NCBI GenBank assembly: GCA_963733145.1
Contig: CAVTCJ010000013.1
Span: 186,001-250,000, forward strand
Direction of reading: 5' to 3'
DNA length: 64,000 nt
From: JAHIKV01 sp963733145
GTDB taxonomy: Bacteria > Planctomycetota > Planctomycetia > Pirellulales > Thermoguttaceae
Below, one piece after another: positions 41,767 to 51,347 of this stretch. Every line of letters begins with the position of its first letter. Position 1 is the first letter of the stretch. The translations under genes were made by a program, and so were the position numbers. The notes beneath the pieces were generated by a model that worked only from the letters and a program-made list of their open reading frames with translations, did not search any database and was not told the DNA's origin.

Positions 41767-42714
41767 ATGGCCACTTACATGTTGACATGGAATCCCAGAA
41801 ATATGCCGTCGTTGGCCATAAAAAGGATTATGACAATAGGGGGTAAATATCCACAAAAAAAAGGTCAATATGCATCGCGGACAGGTGACGAGTATGCCGG
41901 TCCGTTTTAGAACGCTCATTGTGCCCGGCGACAGACTATTCCTATTGAGGCAAGGCAACTCGAAAGAGGCATTCATTCGGTCTGGCAATGTTACTTCCAG
42001 GGTCCAAGAAGAAGAGCGAGTGGGAGCAGCACGAGAATGAGATGCCATCGTATGTCAAAGTGTAATTCGGCGACACAGCTATAGCTTATCAATCCGAGCG
42101 TTTGGCCATTGGAAAAGCGGAAGTAGTAATCTTGAGAGTGGAACGGCAATATCAGGATTTGTACCTTCGGCGACTCGCATTCCCGAAGTCAGGCTGCTCG
42201 TAAAACTTGAAAAGCTATGGCAATAAGCCATCCCGGCCAAGCTGCGGCGCGGCCCAGCCAGACGTTATAAAAACAGTCGACGCACGCGCTGCAGCGCATA
42301 CACATATCCCGAAAAATCGCGAACCAAAAGACGAGGCGGCTGACGAGACAATTCCTGTGAAGGCGAGGAACGGGACCAATGACCATCGCGCAGTCGACAA
42401 TCGTTTGGCTCAATAGCAAACTTAAGGAAGTGCTTTTGTCTGTGGGTTCGAATTTGCCGACTTCTACGGTGACTTGCCGAGGTTCACAATCGCATCGTTA
42501 ATCATCTGCGACGAATGGGAAACGAAGACAAGCGGGAAACAAGGTCGATCCCATAAAAGACCTCTGCCTGGTTTGTCCGAACTGCCACACGATATTGCAC
42601 AAGGAACCCTGCATGACAGTCGAGAACCTTGCGGCCAAGGTCGCCAAGCGTCGGCGCTCGGGCACAGAAGCGTCGTTAGGTGTAACGGGGTCGGGAGTCT
42701 TAAGCTCGGCATAA
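41767..42714 (+). pseudogene. Decayed HNH endonuclease gene (EVE-like N-terminal domain)
   Basis: Pieces of one protein occur in order but in different frames: MATYMLTWNPRNMPSLAIKR (41767); PGDRLFLLRQGNSKEAFIRS then GNVTSRVQ (about 41920-42005); TRIPEVRLLVKLEKLW (about 42175-42225); GFEFADFYGDL (about 42445); and VDPIKDLCLVCPNCHTILHK with EPCMTVENLAAKVAKRR (42546-42655). These are the start, GDR-F-L--G motif, linker and CPNCH HNH end of a common restriction-type endonuclease. Several frame changes and stops make it non-functional. No frameshift pattern as simple as a single indel would restore it. Confidence 0.8.
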
Positions 42715-42954
42715 CGGAAGGCGTTGCAAGTCAAAAAAACAGACTCCCGAACACTTAATCCCTCCCCCCGCGTAGGCCTTGAAAAGTTCAAATCCTTGAG
42801 CGAACGCTTTGGGAGGGTGAAAAGCGGGCGGGAGGGATTTCGTCTCAAAGCGGCAGGATTCGATCTTGCCGACCGCCGGTTGGTCGGCGTGGATTTGCGC
42901 GGACGGATCGGCAAAGACCGCAGCCGCCGCGAGAAACACTGTCAGTGGGTTCAC
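42700..42954 (-). CDS. Possible small secreted protein
   Basis: GTG at 42954, with GGAGG about 13 bases upstream, begins MNPLTVFLAAAAVFADPSAQ, a plausible signal peptide, then HADQPAVGKIESCRFETKSL. 84 residues, no homology seen. It follows the 42989 gene on the same strand by 34 bases. Its 3-prime end touches the HNH pseudogene. Weak support. Confidence 0.35.
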   Translation of the reverse strand: MNPLTVFLAAAAVFADPSAQIHADQPAVGKIESCRFETKSLPPAFHPPKAFAQGFELFKAYAGGGIKCSGVCFFDLQRLPLCRA

Positions 42955-42988
42955 AACGATACATCCTCCAAATTGGCGGCGCTTGCTC

Positions 42989-43849
42989 TCATTCCGGTTC
43001 ATCCACTTCTGGCGGCCAGCCTCGAGGGTCGTGGCCGTAGACAATTTGATAGGCTAAAACGGTTCGCGGCGGCGGGCCTCGACGGGCCTCCTCCAGCGAT
43101 GCGCGATAATCTTTGTCCATCTTCTCACGCATTTCGGCCAGCTCTGCGTCTCGCTTCGCCTCGTCCTGTTCTTTCGCCAATGCCGCCTCGGGAGAATAGT
43201 CGAGCCATTCCGGCCGGGATTTGTCTTCCAGCGCATTGCGCAAAGGGCGCATATCAATCAATGAGAGCCGCGGGAAGTGATATACCCAATCGAAGGCTTG
43301 ATCCTTGAGACGCTGAAAGATGAACGCGTACACCGGCGACAGGTCCACGCGGCCTGGAAGCCACAGCGAGCCGAGATAGAAATCCATATAGTCGTAGCGC
43401 GCTTCCGCAACGAGGCCGTTAAGGTAATCGGCGATGAAGCCCCCCGCCCCGCGAAACGACCCAATGTCAAGAATCTTGCCTTGCGGAGCGATTACCTCGT
43501 GGTTGTCGGAGAAGATATCCCACAACGATCTGCCCAGAAGCTCGCGAACTTCGCGGGCAGCCACGATCGGCGTCTCGCGGAATTTGGCCTGAACTTCGGC
43601 GAGAGTCGGCTCGGGCGAAGGAGGCTTTTTGGCCTTTCCCAGCGTGGCAAGATTGCGATGGGTCCTCAAAGCCTCTTCGTAGACCTGTTGCAGGGTCGGA
43701 TGGAAGGCGAATCGCAACGGCGATTGCCCCCAGCCGTCCAGAGCAAGCTGCCCCAGCGCAGTTTCACGCCAGAATTCCGGCGGGAATAACCGGGCAAACG
43801 CCGCCCTGCATTCCGCTTCGTCACATTGGGATGGATCTTCGTAATTCAT
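42989..43849 (-). CDS. Conserved hypothetical planctomycete protein
   Basis: About 286 residues from MNYEDPSQCDEAECRAAFAR (an ATG 36 bases earlier is possible). Contains LFPPEFWRETALGQLALDGW, VREVRELLGRSLWDIFSDNH-type segment (residues 95-120) with GKILDIGSFRGAGGFIADYL, and RYDYMDFYLGSLWLPGRVDL. No signal peptide, TM or catalytic motif known to me; the DIGSFRGAG strand-loop is reminiscent of a nucleotide or SAM-binding glycine loop but lacks the rest. It is divergent from dnaE. Confidence 0.6.
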   Translation of the reverse strand: MNYEDPSQCDEAECRAAFARLFPPEFWRETALGQLALDGWGQSPLRFAFHPTLQQVYEEALRTHRNLATLGKAKKPPSPEPTLAEVQAKFRETPIVAAREVRELLGRSLWDIFSDNHEVIAPQGKILDIGSFRGAGGFIADYLNGLVAEARYDYMDFYLGSLWLPGRVDLSPVYAFIFQRLKDQAFDWVYHFPRLSLIDMRPLRNALEDKSRPEWLDYSPEAALAKEQDEAKRDAELAEMREKMDKDYRASLEEARRGPPPRTVLAYQIVYGHDPRGWPPEVDEPE

Positions 43850-43996
43850 AGCCAATATTCGTGCAAAATCGCTCTCTGAATTCAAACGAAAACGATCCGG
43901 CTGTCAACCCGTCACAAGCGGGGGTTCTACCGGCAACATCCAGGCAGCGATACAATATGATTATAAACTAACCCGCTCGCCGCACGGAGGAACACC

Positions 43997-46900
43997 ATGA
44001 GCACGCTCCCCTTCGCCCATCTGCACTGCCACAGCCATTACAGCCTCTTGGACGGGGCGGGCAAGGTCCGCGGGCTGTTGGAGCGGGCGAAGGCCCTGCG
44101 AATGACCGCACTGGCCCTGACCGATCACGGAAACCTCCACGGGGCGCTGAAGTTCTACCAGACGGCCAAGGAGTTGGGCATCAATCCCGTCTTGGGGCTC
44201 GAGGCCTACATCGCCCCCGGCAGCCGCTTCCAGAAGGACCTGGGCAACTCGAAAGAGGCCAGCTTCCACATCACGCTGCTGGCCCGCAACACGGTCGGTT
44301 TCCGCAACCTGGTAAAGCTCTCCTCGGCGGCCTACATCGAGGGGTTCTACTTCAAGCCGCGGATCGACAAGGAGTTGCTCGCCGAGCATCGGGAAGGGCT
44401 GATCTGTCTGAGCGGATGCGTTTCGAGCGAATTGAACCGCACGCTGCTGGCCGGCGGCGAGGCGAACTTCCAAAAAGCCCTGGATGTCGCCGCCTGGTAT
44501 CGAAAACTCTTCGGCGACGACTATTACATCGAAATCCAGAACAACCACCTGGAAGTGCAGCGGGTGGCGATGGAAGGGGCCGTCCGCGTCGCCGAGCAAC
44601 TGGGCATCCCCCTGGTCGCCACCAGCGACGTACACTACATCCATCGCGAGGACGCCGAGGCCCAGGACATTCTGCTCTGCGTCAACACTGGCAAGTTCCG
44701 CACCGACACCAACCGGATGCGAATGGACAGCGACGAGTTCTACCTCCGCAGCGCCGAGGAGATGTACACCGCGTTCCCCGGCCACGAGGACGCGCTGCGC
44801 CGGACACAGGAAATCGCCGACAGCGTGAACATCGAGTTGGAGATCGGCCGCCGGCACTTTCCCACCTACAGCCCACCGGACGGTAAGACTTCGGAGGACT
44901 TTTTACGGGAATTGTGCGTCGAGGGCCTCCAGCGGCGCTATGCCAACCGCCCGGACAGATTCGCCGACGGCCAATTTTCCGAGGAGGTGACGGCCCGGCT
45001 CGAACGCGAACTGTCGGTAATCAACAAACTGGGCTTCTCGAACTACTTCCTGATCGTGTGGGATTTCGTCCGCTTCGCCCGCGAGCAGGGCATCCAGGCC
45101 ACGGCCCGCGGTTCGGGCGTCGGCTCGCTGGTCTCCTACGCGCTGCACTTGAGCCACGTCTGCCCGCTGGAGTACGACCTGCTGTTCGAGCGGTTTCTGG
45201 ACGAGAGCCGCCGCGAGGCGCCCGACATCGACATCGACTTCTGCCAGCAGCGCCGCGGCGAGGTGATCCAATACGTGAAGGAGCGCTACGGGATGGCGAA
45301 CGTGGCGCAGATCGGCACGTTCGGCACGTTGGCGGCCCGGGCGGCGATCCGCGACGTGGGCCGCGCGTTGGGATTGCCCATCCCGCGCGTCGACGCCGTA
45401 GTGGCGATGGTGCCCGAGGAGCTTGGCATCACGCTCCGCAAGGCGTTGGAGAAGAGCGACGGACTGCAAAAGGTGTACGACACCGATCCCGAAATCCGCA
45501 AACTGCTCGACCTGGCCCAGGGCATCGAGGGACTCGCCCGCAACGTCGGCACGCACGCGGCGGCGGTGGTGATCGCCGATCGCCCCTTGACCGACTACGT
45601 CCCCCTGCAGCACGTTCAGGACAAGACGGAGATCATCACCCAATGGGCGATGGGCGACGTGGAGCGGGCGGGCCTGCTGAAGATGGACTTCCTCGGCCTG
45701 CGCAACCTGACGATCCTCTCGAAGGTGGTGCAACTGATCGAGCAGACCACGGGCAAGAAGATCGACCCTTACGGATTTCCGACCGACGACGCCGAGACCT
45801 TCGCCCTGCTCTGCCGGGGCGAGACGAAGGGCGTGTTCCAGTTGGAAAGCGGAGGCATCCGCGACCTGTTGCAGCGGATGAAGCCCGACCACTTCCGCGA
45901 CATCATCGCCACCAACGCCCTCTATCGGCCCGGTCCGCTGGAAGGCGGCATGGTCGACGATTACATCCAGGTGAAGCACGGCCGCAAGCAGGCCGAGTAC
46001 AAACACCCCGTGATGAAGGAAATCCTGGAAGAGACCCACGGCGTGATGGTCTATCAGGAACAGGTGATGATGATTCTCAACCGGCTGGGCGGCATCCAAC
46101 TGGCCAACGCCTACAGTTGCATCAAGGCGATCAGCAAGAAGAAGCTGGAAATGATCGCCAAGTACCGCGAGGAGTTCATCGAAGGCGCCCACTCGCAGGG
46201 AATGTCCAAAAAAGAGGCGGCCGAGCTGTTTGGCCTGATCGAGAAATTCGCGGGCTACGGGTTCAACAAATCCCATTCGACCGCCTACGCCCTGATCGCC
46301 TACATGACGGCCTACCTGAAGGCCCATTGGCCGGTCGAGTTCATGGCGGCCCTGCTGTCGAGCGACATCCCCGGGCGGAACTTCAAGCGCAAGGACTCGC
46401 TGGTCGAGCACATCGAGGACTGCCAGCGGATGGGGGCCGAGGTGCTGCCCGCGGACGTGAATCGTTCCTACGGCGAATTCACCGTCTCCGAGGGAAAAAT
46501 CTGCTTCGGCATGACCGCGGTCAAGGGCTGCGGGGCCGCGGCCGCCGCGGCGATTGCCGCCGAGCGCGACAAAAACGGCCCCTTTCGCAGCCTCTTCGAT
46601 TTCTGCGAACGGCTCGATCCGGGCTCGGTCAACCGCGCCGCCGTCGAATCGCTCGTCAAGGCCGGGGCCTTCGACTCGCTCGGCGCCCGACGCGCACAGT
46701 TGTTCGCCGCCATAGATCGCGCCATGCAGTCCGGCGCCACCGCCGCTTCGGACCGCCGCAGCGGGCAAAAGTCGCTCTTCGGCGGCGACGAGGACGAAAA
46801 GCCGGACGCCGGCGCGGCGAACCTGCCCGAAGTGCCCGAGTGGGAACAGCACGACCAACTGTCGCGCGAAAAAGAGGTCCTCGGCTACTATCTCTCCAGC

Positions 46901-47559
46901 CACCCGCTGGCCGAGCACCGCTCGACGCTGGCCGCTTACTGCACGCACTCGACGACCGAGGCCGTCGAACTCAAGCACCGCTCGGAAGTGATGCTCGGCG
47001 GCATGATCTCGGCCATCAAGTTTTCGCACACCAAGAATCCCAAGCCGGGAAGCCCCAGCCGCTACGCCATGTTCGACCTGGAAGACACCGAGGGGCTGAT
47101 CCGCTGCATCGTCTGGCCCGATCAATTCGTCCATTACGAGGAGTTGATCAAACCGGACGCCATCATCGTGGTTCGCGGCGCGGTCGACAGCGCCCCGGCA
47201 GCGAAGAGGCAAACCTGATCGTCAACGAAATCATTACCTTGGCAGACTTGCCCGCCCGCTGCACGCGCGGCGTGGTGATCCGCGTGGCGGAGGGAGACGA
47301 CGGCACGCACAGGCTCGATCAACTCCACGAAATCCTCCGCAGCTATCCGGGCAACTGCGAGTTGCAACTCGTGCTCTGCCTGCAAGACGGCCGCCGCGTG
47401 GCCTGCAAATGCGGCGGCTTTACCCTGGGCGTGAACGACCAGATGCGGGATCGCGTGGAGCAACTCCTCGGGCCGGGCAATATCCGACTGATCACCGCTT
47501 CGCCCTCTTCACCCCGGCGTCCGAACTATCAACGATCGCGTCACACGGCCGCAACGTGA
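43997..47559 (+). CDS. dnaE: DNA polymerase III alpha subunit (one frameshift near the end)
   Basis: Replicative polymerase, about 1187 residues after correction. PHP domain AHLHCHSHYSLLDGAGKVRG and LALTDHGNLHGAL; palm domain with ATARGSGVGSLVSYALHLSH and APDIDIDFCQQRRGEVI (catalytic Asp residues), NVGTHAAAVVIADRPL, GVFQLESGGIRDL, ALYRPGPLEGGMVDDYI and VMVYQEQVMMI; then helix-hairpin-helix (FNKSHSTAYALIAYMTAYLK) and an OB fold (VMLGGMISAIKFSHTKN). Near 47190 the frame shifts by one base from DSAPAAKRQT into PGSEEANLIVNEIITLADLP and on to 47559. Essential gene, so the shift is probably an assembly error. Confidence 0.95.
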
Positions 47560-47651
47560 CGACAGCCCGTACCTTGTTCCCATGCTCCGCATGGGCACAC
47601 ACTGCCCGGACGCTCCCGCGTCCGTTTTTGGGTTTCGCTCTCTGGCGACAA

Positions 47652-47735
47652 GGTAGGGTGGGACAAGCTTTAGCGCGGTCCCACCAACAACGACAAAAAC
47701 CTGGTGGGACCGCGCTAAAGCTTGTCCCACCCTAC
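47652..47735. repeat. Palindromic element, GTAGGGTGGG family, copy 7
   Basis: GTAGGGTGGGACAAGCTTTA and TAAAGCTTGTCCCACCCTAC; arms AAGCTTTAGCGCGGTCCC / GGGACCGCGCTAAAGCTT match each other but differ from copies 1-6 in the CTTTA segment. Confidence 0.9.
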
Positions 47736-48077
47736 GAACGGGCTGCGAAACCGCAAGCGGTTTGCGGAACGTATGGGCAAGTAGTCAGCCTTCGTTCAGC
47801 AGGTAATCCGATCCCTTAGTGATTGTCCACCAACGACTTACGTCAATCACACCCTTCTCATCGACAACAAATGCAGGCCCTCAAGCTCCTCGAAAACCGC
47901 TTAAATCAGGGTCACTTACTTGCTTTACCCAGCTTTCCTAATTAAGATCAAAGGTTGAAGTAGTGCCAGTGGGCAAATTATTGCTCGACAACTTAACTGT
48001 CGCTCCCACCCTGGGTCGTTCGGATCGAAGCGGTGGGAGCGAACCGGACAATTACCTTGCTATTGGAGATAAGTGAC
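47736..48077. other. Intergenic stretch before the DUF1598 gene
   Basis: No intact gene. A short minus-strand frame at 47785-47880 (PAFVVDEKGVIDVSRWWTIT) looks like a protein tail but lacks a start. The region upstream of 48078 is AT-rich with no clear promoter choice. Confidence 0.4.
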
Positions 48078-49430
48078 ATGCGGTGCAGAGGACTGGGATG
48101 CTGGTCGATCTGGATGGCGGCGGGACTCCTTGTGGCGTTGGCCCCGTCGGTAGCTTGGGCACAGGCGACCGCCGGTGTGTCCATCGACCCGGAGGGCGTG
48201 CTGCGCACAAAAGTCTTCGCCGATCCCGGCGGACAAATGATGCGCGAGCGAGTGGCCTCGGCCCGGGCCACGCTCGGTCCGAAGCTGGCCGGCTATAGCA
48301 AGCTGCGAAAGATTTCGCTCAATCGGCTGGAGCAGGTCATCATCGACCGCCAAGGCGTGTTGACCGACGAGATGCGCTCTCTGGCCGGCTTGCAACGGGT
48401 CCGCTACGTCTTCTATTATCCCGACAGCAAGGACATCGTTTTGGCGGGTCCGGCCGAAGGCTGGGCAACCGACCCCGCGGGCCGCGTAGTGGGCATCACC
48501 AGCGGCCGCCCCGTCGTTCAATTGCAGGACCTGGCCGCGGCCCTGCGGATGTTTCCGCCCGACGGAAAACCGACGCGGCTGATCGGTTGCTCGATCGACC
48601 CGACGCAAGAGGGCCTGGCCGCGATGCAGCACTTCATGCAAAGCAACCGCCCCGATTTCCGCAATCCACAGCCGTATGCCGAAGCGCTCCGCAACGCCCT
48701 CGGTTTGCAGATCGTGACTATCCACGGGGCCCCGCCGAAAACGCATTTTGCCCAAGTGTTGGTCGAGGCCGACTACCGCATGAAGCTGATCGGCATCGGT
48801 TTGGAGAAGCCGCCTGTGAAACTGGTGAGCTACGCGGAACGGGCGAGACTTACCGAAGTCGCCCGCAACGCCATGCAGCGGTGGTATTTCGTGCCCGATT
48901 ACCAGTGCGTCCGCCAAAGCGAGGACGGCCTGGCGATGGAATTGGTCGGCGACGGGGTGAAGCTGATCGGCGCGGATGAAATGGTGACCGGCAGCGGCGA
49001 GCGCAAGACCGCCGCCCGCGGCAACCGGGCCAGCAAGGAGTTTGTGCTGGGCTTTACGAAGAAGTATCCCGAGCTTGCCGAGCGTTCGCCCGTCTATGCC
49101 GAACTGCGGAACCTCATCGATCTGGCCGTGGCCGCCGCCTACATCCAGGAGCAGGACTACTACACCAAGGCCGGCTGGGACATGCCCTTCCTCGGCAGCG
49201 AAAAGGCGTATTCGATCGAGGTCTATGACGTGCCGAAGACCGTCGAATCGGCGGTAAACACGATCGGCCGCGGCAATACCCTGGGGTTCCCCGTCGGCGG
49301 CGGCGTGCAGATCGACGCCTCCGAGGCGTTGGATTCGCAAAACCTGCTGCCCGACAAGAAGGAAAAAGTGGCCCACCTTCGCCAGGAGTTGAAGCCCAAT
49401 CTGGCCCAGGGCCAGTGGTGGTGGGACTGA
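48078..49430 (+). CDS. DUF1598 secreted protein
   Basis: 450 residues from MRCRGLGCWSIWMAAGLLVA with a signal peptide ending AWAQ. The DUF1598 planctomycete-specific domain covers LKLRKISLNRLEQVI, MRSLAGLQRVRYVFYYPDSK, DIVLAGPAEGWATDPAGRVV, IDPTQEGLAAMQHFM, VEADYRMKLIGIGLEKPPVK and QRWYFVPDYQCVRQSEDGLA. No enzymatic activity is known. Exported; probably cell-envelope or surface-related. GGAG lies 12 bases before the ATG. A palindromic repeat follows the gene. Confidence 0.88.
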   Translation: MRCRGLGCWSIWMAAGLLVALAPSVAWAQATAGVSIDPEGVLRTKVFADPGGQMMRERVASARATLGPKLAGYSKLRKISLNRLEQVIIDRQGVLTDEMRSLAGLQRVRYVFYYPDSKDIVLAGPAEGWATDPAGRVVGITSGRPVVQLQDLAAALRMFPPDGKPTRLIGCSIDPTQEGLAAMQHFMQSNRPDFRNPQPYAEALRNALGLQIVTIHGAPPKTHFAQVLVEADYRMKLIGIGLEKPPVKLVSYAERARLTEVARNAMQRWYFVPDYQCVRQSEDGLAMELVGDGVKLIGADEMVTGSGERKTAARGNRASKEFVLGFTKKYPELAERSPVYAELRNLIDLAVAAAYIQEQDYYTKAGWDMPFLGSEKAYSIEVYDVPKTVESAVNTIGRGNTLGFPVGGGVQIDASEALDSQNLLPDKKEKVAHLRQELKPNLAQGQWWWD

Positions 49431-49512
49431 AAGAAACGCCCGACGTATAATCGAATCACTCCTAGTCGCCGACGGATGCTTGGGTAGGCAGTTCCGTCGG
49501 CGACTTTTTTTC

Positions 49513-49598
49513 GTAGGGTGGGACAAACGCAGTGCAGTCCCACCAGCGAAATGAGATCGTCGGCTTGGTGGGACTGCGCTACGCTCGTCCCACCCTAC
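49513..49598. repeat. Palindromic element, GTAGGGTGGG family, copy 8
   Basis: GTAGGGTGGGACAAACGCAG and CTACGCTCGTCCCACCCTAC. The arms pair less well in the AACGCAGTGCAGTCCC segment than in other copies. Between the DUF1598 and glycerate kinase genes. Confidence 0.85.
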
Positions 49599-51207
49599 TT
49601 CGCCAGCAATACCCGCAGATCGCACACGTTAGTGCCGGTCGGGCCGGAGTGGATCAGGGCCCCGAGCGGGGCAAAGAAATTGTAGGCGTCGTTGCGGGCG
49701 AGATAGTCGGCCGGATCGAGTCCGGCACGACGCGCGGCTGCTGAGCACTTCCGCATCGACGAACGCCCCGGCCGCGTCGGTGGGGCCATCCTCGCCGTCG
49801 GTGCCGCCCGAAAGGAGGGCGCTGTCTTTTGGGTCATCTTCGGCCAAGCGCATCAGCGCGGCCAGCACGAGTTGCTGGTTTCGCCCGCCCCGTCCGCGCC
49901 GGCACGGCTCGACCAGCTTGACCACCGGCTCGCCGCCGGAGATGAAACACTTTGGCCCGGCGTCATTCTCGTTTAGCGGCCGACGGCACGTCGGTCCGGC
50001 TTCGTTACCCATTTTGAGGGCCTTTTCGGCCAATCGTCGGCCGACTTCTTCGGCTGGACCTTCGCATTGAGTTGCACTCTCCACAGCGACCGTGTATCCG
50101 AGCCGCCGTGCCTCCTCGGCCGCCGCCGCGACGGCCGTGGCGTTGTTGCCGATGACGAAATTGACGGCGCGGGATTCCCGTTTAGCCCCGGTGCCCATCC
50201 CGTTTAGCGGCCGACGGCACGTCGGCCCGGCGCCATCGAAAGCCGCCGTACCGGCGGCTGCTAAACGATCGGACTCGCGCTTTGATCGTTTAGCTACGGC
50301 GAGTTGCAAAAGCTCGAACACGCCGGGCGAAATGCCGGCCTCCCGCGCCGAAACGCTCCAAGATCTCGATCGCTTCGCCGGGCGTGGAATTGTCCGGCAC
50401 GGTCGGGCCGGAGGCGATCAGATCGAGCCGGTCGCCGAGCACGTCGGAGATGACGAGCGAGACCAAGCGGCCCGCGCGGCAGGCCCGGAGCAAGCCACCC
50501 CCTTTGATCCGGCTGAGCTGTTTTCGCACGGTGTTGAGCTCTTGGATATTCGCGCCCGCGGCGCTGAGATGGCGGGTGACGGCCAGCTTGTCGGCCAGTG
50601 TGATTCCCTCGGCTGGGGCGGGCAGCAGCGCCGAGCCGCCGCCGGAAATCAGGCACAGACACAGATCGTCCGGACGGAGCGACTCGACCAACCGGAGGAT
50701 CTCCTCCGTTCCGGCGACGCCCTCGGCCGTCGGCTCGTTGACCCCTGCCGGCCGTGCGGGGTGCAGATGGATGTTTAGCGGCCGACGGCACGTCGGCCCT
50801 ACGTCTCCCCTCTCCCTTTGGGAGAGGGGCCGGGGGTGAGGGCCGGTCGGCTCGAGACAATTGAAATCGGTTTCGACGCTACGAGCCGCCGTGCCGGCGG
50901 CTGCTAAACGATGGTGCGTTGCCCCGGCTATGCTCGGGCAATCCGCCGGCACGTTGACCCAACCGGCGAGTTGTTTCTCGGCCATCAGTTCCGGGCCGAG
51001 GACCGTTTCGACCGCCTGGGCCATGCCCGCCGCGGCCTTGCCCCCGCCGACCACCGCAATGCGACGGATCGAATCCAAAGCGATCCGTTCCTTCCCGATG
51101 ACAAACTCTTGTCCTTCGACGCGCAGCCACCGGGGCACAAGCCGCTCGGGCCGAACCGCGTCGACTCCGGCTTGCCAGATTTGCAGCGCGTCGCGGCGAA
51201 GTGTCAT
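49595..51207 (-). CDS. Glycerate 2-kinase (GckA/GK-II family) with in-frame palindromic insertions
   Basis: Phosphorylates glycerate. MTLRRDALQIWQAGVDAVRP, VVGGGKAAAGMAQAVETVLG, VNVPADC, IHLHPARPAGVNEPTAEGVA, LISGGGSALLPAPAEGI, FVIGNNATAVAAAAEEARRL, CFISGGEPVVKL and GTDGEDGPTDAAGAFVDAEV match the family; the C-terminal MOFRL part ends PADYLARNDAYNFFAPLGAL at 49595. Shifts near 50350 and 49740 are needed. Three repeat-derived peptides interrupt it in frame: 55 residues before IHLHPARP, about 25 before NFVIGNN, and about 15 before CFISGGEP; each contains GPTCRRPLN. They may be harmless loops or may inactivate the enzyme. Confidence 0.85.
49970..50000. repeat. Palindromic element, GTTTAGCGGCCGAC family, half unit in glycerate kinase
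   Basis: GTTTAGCGGCCGACGGCACG and a short tail; the mirrored arm is missing. Translated as GPTCRRPLNE in the minus-strand gene without breaking the frame. Confidence 0.8.
50201..50267. repeat. Palindromic element, GTTTAGCGGCCGAC family, in frame in glycerate kinase
   Basis: CGTTTAGCGGCCGACGGCAC faces GCCGCCGTACCGGCGGCTGC...TAAACG. A partial additional unit (CCGTTTAGCCCCGGTGCCC) lies just left. In the gene it codes for RLAAAGTAAFDGAGPTCRRP. Confidence 0.88.
50773..50910. repeat. Nested palindrome: GTTTAGCGGCCGAC family with a CCTCTCCC unit in its loop
   Basis: Outer arms GTTTAGCGGCCGACGGCACG (50773) and CGTGCCGGCGGCTGCTAAAC (ends about 50910). In the loop a separate element reads CCCCTCTCCCTTTGGGAGAGGGG plus CCGGGGGTGAGGGC (50805-50845). 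Both are translated in frame in the glycerate kinase (RPLSQRERGD). Confidence 0.88.
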
Positions 51208-51347
51208 CGTGTGTTCAAAGGCGAGATTTATTGCGAAACCGCACGCGGTTTATCGGAGTTTATTGCGAAGCCGCAAGCGGTTTTTTTCCGACCGCAGTCA
51301 CTGACGCCTTCACGAACCGCTAACGACTAGCCACTAGCCACCAACGT

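Noticed and set aside
47785..47883. Minus-strand fragment PAFVVDEKGVIDVSRWWTIT
   Set aside because: Has a stop just before and no start; too short to assign to a family.
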